Source of the DNA: Pseudooceanicola sediminis
Lineage (GTDB): Bacteria > Pseudomonadota > Alphaproteobacteria > Rhodobacterales > Rhodobacteraceae
Reading direction: 5' to 3'
DNA length: 33,414 nucleotides
Assembly: GCF_003575965.1 (NCBI RefSeq)
Contig: NZ_QWJJ01000025.1
Coordinates: 1 to 33,414, forward strand
Position 1 is the first letter of the stretch. The number at the start of each line of letters is the position of its first letter. Below the pieces are notes generated by a model. It was not told the origin of the DNA and did no database searches. It saw only the letters and a list, made by a program, of their open reading frames with translations. The position numbers and the translations under genes are program-made. Of this stretch, positions 1 through 6,500 are shown piece after piece.

Positions 1-2
1 GC

Positions 3-296
3 GGCCAGGTTGAAAGCATCGAAGCCTACGCTGGCGACGCCGAAGTCACTTTCCCCAAGACCCAGATCGCCTATGCCGCATTGACCTGGGACGACCCCGA
101 AGTCGAGATGCGGGCGCTTTCGCTCGAAGATGTCGTGGAGCAACTGGCGTACGACTTGCTGTCTGACACTCACGGCGGTTGGGAAAACAACGACGGGGCC
201 TACGGCGAATTCTGCTTCGACGCGCGCGCTCGCTCCATTCACCTCGAGTTCAACGAGCGCTTCACCTCGTCCGAACTCTACACGCACGATTTCTGA
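3..296 (+). CDS. DUF6878-like conserved protein, 3' part
   Basis: The frame is open from the first bases of the window, so the 5' end lies upstream; about 97 codons are visible before the TGA. The tail has the pattern GGWENNDGAYGEF followed by LEFNERFTSSE, which I recognise as the C-terminal signature of DUF6878 proteins found on alphaproteobacterial plasmids. No catalytic motif is apparent and the function is unknown. The next gene starts 10 bases downstream on the same strand, which suggests co-transcription with the other small genes here. The family name is from memory; the open frame and codon usage are directly visible. Confidence 0.75.
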   Translation, partial: GQVESIEAYAGDAEVTFPKTQIAYAALTWDDPEVEMRALSLEDVVEQLAYDLLSDTHGGWENNDGAYGEFCFDARARSIHLEFNERFTSSELYTHDF

Positions 297-306
297 GGGG
301 GCGGCG

Positions 307-684
307 ATGGCACATCCCTACCACCACGCCCTGTCCTCGGTGAAGAAATGGGGCGGCACGGTCGAGGATTTCCTCGCCGTGCATTCCTGGTTCGACCAGA
401 GCAAGGAGATCACAGCCGATTTTCGGCACCGGGCGCTGCGCCACCATGCCGAGGGCATCTTCATGGCCGAGACCATCTTTGGTCAGACCCTCACGCTCTC
501 GACTGGGCGCATCATCCCTACCCGGTGGGTCGGCGAGCAGCATGTTAAGGAGGACCTCGGCTTCATCCCGAGCTTCGCCGATTGGGTGAAGGCCATTCGG
601 CCTGAGCCTTGGATGGGTCGAACCGAACGGATCGAGGCACAGGTCGATCCGTATCTCGCTTCGCCCGTAGTCGAGGTCATGTGA
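307..684 (+). CDS. DUF6915-like conserved protein
   Basis: A 125-residue soluble protein of unknown function. It opens MAHPYHHALSSVKKWGG and contains the His-rich stretch ADFRHRALRHHAEGIF and the segment GEQHVKEDLGFIPSFADW, which match my memory of the DUF6915 family common on Rhodobacteraceae and sphingomonad plasmids. The ATG at 307 is chosen because GAGGGGG lies just upstream and because the longer frame from 130 would run through the preceding gene. The conserved histidines (HxxxxxxHH) could bind metal, but this is speculation. It lies between two other small genes in a tight + strand run. Confidence 0.8.
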   Translation: MAHPYHHALSSVKKWGGTVEDFLAVHSWFDQSKEITADFRHRALRHHAEGIFMAETIFGQTLTLSTGRIIPTRWVGEQHVKEDLGFIPSFADWVKAIRPEPWMGRTERIEAQVDPYLASPVVEVM

Positions 685-685
685 C

Positions 686-883
686 ATGACCGATCCCACT
701 TATCGACGTCTTGGCTTGCCGCCGGCCGCTTCGCGACTGGCAGTGGTTCGCGCGGCGGTCCGGGCGCTACACCCCGACACGCGCGCTGTTTGCAGTCTCC
801 GGCTGGCGCGCAAGCGCTTCTACCGGCAGATGCTCTGCGCTCATGCCGCACGACAGGCGGCGGGCGACACGTCGACCGGCTGA
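686..883 (+). CDS. Small protein with a J-domain-like start (HPD)
   Basis: A 65-residue Arg- and Ala-rich protein beginning one base after the stop of the previous gene. Its start, YRRLGLPPAASRLAVVRAA followed by LHPDTR, resembles the first two helices and the HPD tripeptide of a J-domain, the part of DnaJ-type co-chaperones that stimulates Hsp70. The resemblance is short: the third and fourth helices are not convincing and there is no glycine-rich or zinc region. It may be a minimal J-like adaptor, a degraded remnant, or chance. Coding potential is supported by tight spacing and GC-rich third positions. Confidence 0.55.
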   Translation: MTDPTYRRLGLPPAASRLAVVRAAVRALHPDTRAVCSLRLARKRFYRQMLCAHAARQAAGDTSTG

Positions 884-917
884 TCGTTCCCAACTACCCC
901 TTCATCCCAATCGATCG

Positions 918-935
918 CCCGGCCTCCTGGCCGGG
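918..935. terminator. GC hairpin between small genes
   Basis: Perfect 7-bp stem (CCCGGCC/GGCCGGG) with a 4-base loop in the 75-bp gap after the gene ending at 883. It is followed by TCTTCCCC rather than a real T-run, so termination would be weak. It could also act in RNA stability or attenuation ahead of the AAGGAGG ribosome site of the next gene. Confidence 0.4.
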
Positions 936-958
936 TCTTCCCCATTAAGGAGGTCCCC

Positions 959-1378
959 ATGGCGGATTACTTCACCCATTTCTCATGCCTGATCGACGTC
1001 GGCAGCCCCGACAAGGCCGCCCGCGCGCTCGCACTGTTTCAGGAACTTCGCGCTGCGGATCAGGACGCTGACGACCCAGATGTCGCTGGCTTCGATCTCG
1101 TGCACCAGGATGCCCCCGAGGGCAGCAGCCTCTGGATCCATGACGACGAACACGGCGATGTCGAAGCCGTCATCCGCTTCGTCTTGCGGCTCGCCGAAGA
1201 CCTCGACCTCACCGGCCTTTGGGGGTTCCAGTATGCTCTGACCTGCTCCCGGCCGCGGCTCGACGCCTTTGGCGGCGGTGCGCATGCCATCGATCTCGGC
1301 GCTCGTAAATCCATCGGCTGGTCCAGCACGCAAGAATGGTTGGTCGCGGCGCTGAACGGGGAGGACGCCGATGCCTGA
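959..1378 (+). CDS. Conserved plasmid protein of unknown function
   Basis: A 139-residue acidic soluble protein. The start at 959 is well supported: AAGGAGG lies six bases upstream. No known catalytic motif is visible. The sequence alternates predicted helix (PDKAARALALFQELRA) and strand (SSLWIHDDE), and the C-terminal half is rich in Trp and Gly (LTGLWGFQYALTC; IGWSSTQEWL). Its last codons overlap the start of the next gene by 8 bases, so the two are probably translationally coupled and work together. I do not recognise the family with certainty. Confidence 0.8.
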   Translation: MADYFTHFSCLIDVGSPDKAARALALFQELRAADQDADDPDVAGFDLVHQDAPEGSSLWIHDDEHGDVEAVIRFVLRLAEDLDLTGLWGFQYALTCSRPRLDAFGGGAHAIDLGARKSIGWSSTQEWLVAALNGEDADA

Positions 1379-2015
1379 GATCATCTGCGCCACTGTCTAC
1401 CAGTTCCCCGAGCTCTCGGATGCGGCCAAAGAGAAGGCCCGATGCTGGTATCGCGACCTCGGGCCCCACGACGACTGGTGGGACGCGGTCTATGAAGATT
1501 TCGAGCGGGTCTGCGAAATCCTCGGCATCAGCCTGAAGACCACGCCCGTCCGCCTGATGGGCGGCGGGACGCGCCAAAAGCCATGCATCTGGTTCTCCGG
1601 GTTCTGGAGTCAGGGCGACGGGGCCTGTTTCGAAGGATACTGGTCCCACGCCAAGGGCGCGGCCGCGCGCATTCGGGACTACGCGCCCACGGACGCGACG
1701 TTGCACGGCATCGCCGACCGGCTGCAGGCCATCCAGCGGCGAAACTTCTACCAGCTCGCCGCCGAGGCCAGCCACCGTGGTCGCTACTACCATGAATGCA
1801 CCATGTCGGTGGACATCACGCGGGACAGCGCGACCTGGCAGCCGCCGACTGAGGACGTGGAACAAGTCGTGACCGAGGCGCTGCGTGATCTGGCCCGCTG
1901 GCTCTACCGCCAGCTTGAAGCCGAATACGACCACCTCACCTCGGACCAGGCCATCGAGGAGGGTATCATCGTCAACGCGTATACGTTCACGGAAGGAGGG
2001 CGGCGGTTCGGGTGA
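1371..2015 (+). CDS. Conserved protein often labelled 'antitoxin of TA stability system'
   Basis: A 214-residue soluble protein beginning MPEIICATVYQFPELSDAAK. Conserved blocks include KARCWYRD, the aromatic-rich CIWFSGFWSQGDGACFEGYW, RRNFYQLAAEASHRGRYYHE, and the tail EGIIVNAYTFTEGGRRFG. Homologues on alphaproteobacterial plasmids often carry the name 'antitoxin of toxin-antitoxin stability system', but I see no partner toxin, DNA-binding fold or nuclease motif that justifies it, so the role is open. It overlaps the upstream gene by 8 bases and closes the + strand run; the next gene converges on it from the other strand after 56 bases. Confidence 0.8.
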   Translation: MPEIICATVYQFPELSDAAKEKARCWYRDLGPHDDWWDAVYEDFERVCEILGISLKTTPVRLMGGGTRQKPCIWFSGFWSQGDGACFEGYWSHAKGAAARIRDYAPTDATLHGIADRLQAIQRRNFYQLAAEASHRGRYYHECTMSVDITRDSATWQPPTEDVEQVVTEALRDLARWLYRQLEAEYDHLTSDQAIEEGIIVNAYTFTEGGRRFG

Positions 2016-2071
2016 GCTGATCTCGTTCCACGCTGACAAGCGGGGGCTAGTCTGTTGTCAGTCGGCAATGC

Positions 2072-2686
2072 TCACGGCTTCTGCCGCACGACCGTCATGA
2101 CCCGGGAATATTGTTTGATCCAGATGGCCTTATCTGGGCTCAACCATTTGATCAGTTCCATGATCTGACTATACTCAGCGGTGATATTTCGATGAAGAAT
2201 TGGTTCATGATGAAAGACGCGGTTGCGAAATTCACGGACATCGTCACAGCGCTTGTATAGTTGTGCATAGGAAACAGGCCCCGGCAGGTGAGGGAAGTCT
2301 CCATGCAGATTTGCCCAGAAGACGGGTTCGTGCCTTGGCAGCAGCATTTTCACCCAGAATCCAAAATTAAGCTCTGCGGTCATTCGCCCTGAGGTAACCG
2401 CGCCCGTTGTGACGAGCTTGTCGCGTGCTGTTTTTACTATGCGCTTGCCGTGGCTCTTGATCTGCAAGAGAAAGGCAGGGTCATCCCACCATTGCGGACC
2501 ATAGAGCGCGATGAGGCGAACGACGATTATGTTCCTTAGACTGACCTCGGCTGCGCTCAGTACAGGGAAGAAAGCCTCACTGAGCTGAATGTTCCAGCCA
2601 TAGAGGGCGAGAGCGCGATCTGGATTGTGACCAGCAGCAACGAGGTACTTCGTGAGGCGTTCTTGAGAAATTATATTTGTTACCAA
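2072..2686 (-). CDS. Abi-family HEPN protein (abortive infection / RNA toxin candidate)
   Basis: Belongs to the Abi_2/AbiD/AbiF-like group: ERLTKYL, then HNPDRALALYGWNIQLSEAFF and EVSLRN near the N-terminus, and the HEPN signature R-x4-H in EFRNRVFHHEP near the C-terminus. HEPN proteins of this kind are RNases that stop growth during phage infection. The frame is open back to an ATG at 2779, but those extra ~31 codons run through an 11-bp inverted repeat and a promoter and terminator facing the other way. I therefore prefer the TTG at 2686, 10 bases after GGAG, which places the conserved ISQERL block near the N-terminus as in relatives. GC content is visibly lower than in its neighbours, suggesting separate acquisition. 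Confidence 0.8.
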   Translation of the reverse strand: MVTNIISQERLTKYLVAAGHNPDRALALYGWNIQLSEAFFPVLSAAEVSLRNIIVVRLIALYGPQWWDDPAFLLQIKSHGKRIVKTARDKLVTTGAVTSGRMTAELNFGFWVKMLLPRHEPVFWANLHGDFPHLPGPVSYAQLYKRCDDVREFRNRVFHHEPILHRNITAEYSQIMELIKWLSPDKAIWIKQYSRVMTVVRQKP

Positions 2687-2709
2687 GTACTTAATGCTCC
2701 GATCGACTG

Positions 2710-2748
2710 TTCGCACGACTTTCACACTGCGCTTGACAGTCGTGCGAA
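2710..2748. repeat. 11-bp perfect inverted repeat (operator candidate)
   Basis: TTCGCACGACT (2710-2720) and its exact complement AGTCGTGCGAA (2738-2748) are separated by 17 bp. The right arm overlaps the last base of the + strand -35 hexamer (TTGACA, 2733-2738). The size and position suit a dimeric repressor site or a DNA/RNA cruciform controlling the divergent Abi gene and small RNA. Confidence 0.6.
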
Positions 2749-2762
2749 GATACCCATATATG
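2733..2762 (+). promoter_or_regulatory. sigma70-type promoter of a small RNA
   Basis: TTGACA at 2733-2738 is a perfect -35 hexamer. TATATG at 2757-2762 lies 18 bp downstream, or ATATAT at 17 bp. Transcription would start near 2768-2770 and reach the terminator ending near 2846. No protein-coding gene explains this promoter. Confidence 0.6.
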
Positions 2763-2767
2763 AGAGC

Positions 2768-2846
2768 AATCGAAGGCAAAGTCAGGCCTTCAAACCCTTA
2801 GAAGCCCGCGACAGCCGTTACAGGTCCTCGCGGGTTTTCGCTTTTT
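2768..2846 (+). ncRNA. Predicted ~80-nt RNA beside the Abi gene
   Basis: The transcript is bounded by the promoter at 2733-2762 and an intrinsic terminator. It can fold into hairpin 1, GAAGGC/GCCTTC (2772-2777 with 2786-2791, 8-nt loop), then a linker with AAACCC, then the terminator hairpin CCCGCGA/TCGCGGG. AAACCC (2792-2797) could instead pair with GGGTTT (2832-2837), an alternative fold competing with the terminator stem. It encodes no convincing peptide. AbiF-type HEPN proteins are reported to have partner non-coding RNAs, so a role as guide, antitoxin or regulator of the Abi protein is plausible. That link is inference from position; the promoter and terminator are seen. Confidence 0.5.
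2802..2846 (+). terminator. Intrinsic terminator
   Basis: Stem CCCGCGA (2805-2811) with TCGCGGG (2828-2834), extendable by AAG/TTT pairs including G-U, followed by TTTTCGCTTTTT. It points in the + direction although no + strand gene precedes it, which supports the small-RNA reading. Confidence 0.7.
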
Positions 2847-3047
2847 ATACATCTACTTACGGAAATCCAAGAAGATTTGGCGAGGCAAACTCTCAGCCCA
2901 ATATGGTGCGGTGGCGCTTGGTCATCCCACTATTCTGCTTCTAGTCGACCTTCACCAGGAATAGCTTTTCCAAGCTCAGAGTTATGACGTGTGAAGATAC
3001 CGCAGGCCTGTGACCCCGTTCGTCGGGGGGCGAGCGCCCCGTTCCTG

Positions 3048-3333
3048 TCACTTGTTCCCGTCGATCCACTTCGACATGAGCCCCTTGTCGCGGAAGCATT
3101 CGTCCGGTACGGCGCGCCTTTTGATCCGGGCGAGTTTCTCAGCGAAGGCCACCTGCTTGGACGTGGGCAGCTGGTCCATGTCCGATACCGGCTTCAGCTG
3201 GGCCTGAGCCTCGATCCAAGCGCTCAAAGAGCTGAACCTCCCAGGGCAGGAGCGTCCGGTTGCGCAGGGCGAGCGACCGCGCATAGGCAATCTGCTTGGG
3301 CGTTACGGGCAGGACGTGCTTGGTGCTTTCCAT
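3048..3333 (-). pseudogene. Small conserved protein, frameshifted
   Basis: The ATG at 3333 has a strong AAAGGGGG ribosome site and starts MESTKHVLPVTPKQIAYARS, continuing to NRTLLPWEVQ. The sensible sequence then moves to another frame: SLSAWIEAQAQLKPVSDMDQ continuing to KRRAVPDECF and ending KWIDGNK at 3048. Skipping one C near 3229 (GTT CAG (C) TCT TTG AGC) joins the halves into a ~94-residue protein. Unshifted, the first frame runs into unrelated residues and stops at 3139. Two similar PTSKQ/TPKQ-x-A-x-A motifs suggest an internal repeat. Either the gene is broken or a base was added in sequencing; programmed shifting is less likely because no classic slippery site is evident. Confidence 0.65.
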
Positions 3334-3361
3334 GGTGAAACCCCCTTTCTGGCTTGGCTCC

Positions 3362-3390
3362 AAAATAGAACATAACAAGAACAACATCAA
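3362..3390 (-). promoter_or_regulatory. Promoter with LexA-type box
   Basis: On the minus strand TTGATG (3385-3390) and TATTTT (3362-3367) are spaced exactly 17 bp apart. That spacer contains GTTC-N7-GTTC (GAAC at 3368-3371 and 3379-3382 on the + strand), the alphaproteobacterial LexA motif. A bound repressor would block the promoter, implying SOS control of the frameshifted gene at 3333. The box is also 128 bp upstream of the divergent gene at 3510. Confidence 0.6.
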
Positions 3391-3509
3391 GCTAAGCGTC
3401 GGGAACACTTTGGTGCGAGAGGGAGAGAGGGGCCGGGAAAGATCAGGTCCGAGGCTGCCCGAGAGAGGGTGTCCGGGCCTGATCCTGTCCTTCATTCCGG
3501 AGTTTCCCG

Positions 3510-6500
3510 ATGACCCATCTTGCCCCCGTTGCGCAGGCGTCCTTGCCTGCGCCTATTGTCCCGTTGGCAGCAAATCCTGCCCCTGCGATCGTTGCTGTTG
3601 CCGAAGCGCTGCAGCCCGATCTGGCGCAAGGGCATCAGATCGACGCGCTGCGCCTGCGCCGCGAGATGGAACATGCCTTTGGCGGTTCCGATGCGACCGG
3701 TGCCTGGGACTGGAAGCTCGCCTATGAGGCGGGCGAGGTGGCGCTAATCCTCTTCCTGCGAAAGTTCGGTCGGGCGCTGCTCGCGCGTGCCGGCGCGCCT
3801 GCGGCGCTCTTGCCGATCCTCGCCAAGGTGGCAGGCCTCTTGCCCACGCACACCCGGCGGTCGGAAGAGATGGAGCGCTTTCAGCAATTCTCGACGCCGC
3901 TGCCCATGGGGCTCGCGGCTGTGGCGGCAGCACAGATCACGCCCCGTGATCTTGTCCTAGAGCCGTCTGCCGGGACCGGGCTCCTGGCGATCCTCGCCGA
4001 GATCGCCGGCGGCACTCTGGCTCTGAACGAGTTGGCGGACACCCGCGCCGACCTTCTTCGCTTGCTGTTCCCGGGCCGACCAGTCACGGGGTTTGATGCC
4101 GCGCAGATCGACGATCATCTCGATGCCTGCTCAAGCCCGAGCGTCATTCTGATGAACCCGCCCTTCTCGGCCCAAGCCAATGTCGATGGTCGGTCGACCG
4201 AGGCGACGGCCCGACATCTGCGCTCGGCCCTTGCGCGCTTAGTTCCCGGCGGACGGCTCGTCGCCATCACCGGAGCCGGTTTCGCGCCGGATGCGCCTGC
4301 CTGGGCCGAGACCTTCGGCCGTCTGACCGAGACCGCCCATCTCGTCTTCACCGGCGCGGTGTCGGGCGCGGCTTTCGCCAAGCACGGCACCAGCTTCGAG
4401 ACGCGGATTTCTGTCTTTGACAAATGCCGCGGCGGTGAGCCGGGCGGCATCACCGCAGACCTGCGCCAACCCACATCCTCGGACGTGGCACATCTGATGT
4501 CCCGGGTCACTGCCGAGGTTCCGCCGCGCCTCGAACTGGATCTAGCTCCTGCTGCGGGGCAGGGCCATTCTTCCCCCTTTCCGGGAAATTCTCACCTCAC
4601 CACCCGCAAACCCGTCCGCCGACCGCACGCGACCTCTGCAGCCAATCCGGCGAAGCCTGAAACCCAGACTGAGGCCGAGGACCTAAACTACGCACTCCGC
4701 GACGCCGCCGAGGACGAAGACGCCGCACGGCTGTCCGATGCGATCTACGAGACCTTCCGTCTGCAGGCTATCGACATCCCAGACGCCGCATCGCACCCGA
4801 CCAAGCTTGTGCAATCGGCGGCCATGGCCTCTGTCGCACCGCCGAAACCCACGTACCGCCCCAAGCTGCCCCCGGCCGTCCTGCGCGACGGCCTGCTGTC
4901 CGACGCGCAGCTCGAGACCGTCATCTACGCGGGCGAGGCGCATGGCGCGCATCTCACTGGGTCTTGGACCGTCGATGAGACCGGAGACGTGGTCTCCGCT
5001 GCACCGGACGATGCCGCTGACGCCGTCCGCTTCCGCCGCGGCTTCTTCCTCGGCGATGGCACCGGGGCGGGAAAGGGCCGTCAGTCGGCCGGGATTCTGC
5101 TCGACAACTGGGCCCGAGGAAGACGCAAGGCGCTCTGGATCTCGAAGAGCGACAAGCTTCTGGAGGATGCGCAGCGCGACTGGTCGGCGCTTGGCCAGGA
5201 GCGGCTTCTGGTGACGCCGCTGTCGCGTTTCGCACAAGGGCGCGACATCCCTCTGACCGAGGGCATTCTCTTCACCACCTATGCGACGCTGCGCTCGGAA
5301 GAACGGGGGGCCAAGAAATCCCGCGTTGAACAGATCGTCGACTGGCTCGGGACGGATTTTGACGGGGTGATCATCTTCGACGAAAGCCATGCCATGGCCA
5401 ATGCCGCCGGGGGCAAAGGCGAGCGGGGCGATACCATGGCATCGCAGCAGGGCAGGGCGGGTCTGCGCCTGCAGCACAAACTTCCGAATGCCCGCGTGGT
5501 CTATGTCTCGGCCACGGGCGCGACGACGGTCCACAACCTTGCCTATGCTCAGCGTCTCGGGCTCTGGGGCGGGGAGGATTTCCCCTTTCAGACCCGGTCG
5601 GAATTCGTGGAAGCCATTGAGGCTGGCGGGGTCGCGGCGATGGAGGTTCTGGCCCGCGACCTCCGGGCGCTCGGCCTCTACACAGCGCGGTCGCTTTCCT
5701 ATGACGGTGTCGAATACGAGATGCTGGAACATGCTCTTAGCTCCGAGCAGCGCGGCATTTACGATGCCTATGCCGGGGCCTTCGCCATCATTCACAACAA
5801 CCTGACCGCGGCGTTGGAGGCGGCGAACATTTCTGGCGCGGCCGACGGGCCGAGCGGGTCGGGCACGCTGAACCGCCAGGCGAAATCCGCTGCGCGGTCA
5901 GCCTTCGAGTCAGCCAAGCAGCGCTTCTTCGGCCATTTGCTCACCTCGATGAAGACCCCCATGCTTATCGCATCCATCGATGCAGATATGGCTGCGGGTC
6001 ACGCGGCGGTCATCCAGATCGTCTCGACGGGTGAGGCACTGATGGAACGCCGCCTGTCGGAGATTCCGACCGAGGAGTGGAACGACATCCGGGTCGACAT
6101 CACGCCCAGGGAATACGTTCTGGACTACCTCGCCCATTCCTTCCCGGTGCAGCTCTACGAGCCTTTCACCGACAGCGAGGGTAACCTCTCGTCGCGCCCC
6201 GTCACGCGCGACGGCCAACCGGTGGAGTGCCGCGAAGCCGTCCGCCGTCGTGACGCGCTGATCGAGAAACTGGCTTCGCTTCCGCCGGTGCCGGGTGCAC
6301 TCGACCAGATCGTCCAGCGCTTCGGCACGGATCTCGTGGCCGAAGTCACGGGGCGCTCGCGGCGCATCGTGCGGAAGGGCGAAGGGCATTCGGCACGGCT
6401 CGTGGTGGAGAACCGGGCTGGAGCCGCGAACCTCGCGGAAACCCAAGCCTTCATGGATGACGAAAAGCGTATCCTGATCTTCTCGGATGCCGGCGGCACC

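Noticed and set aside
2627-2944. 105-codon + strand ORF over the Abi 5' end
   Set aside because: Runs through the inverted repeat, promoter and terminator; no domain or ribosome site.
3027-3040. GGGGC-GAGC-GCCCC hairpin after the frameshifted gene
   Set aside because: Short, no T-run on either strand; could be chance in GC-rich DNA.
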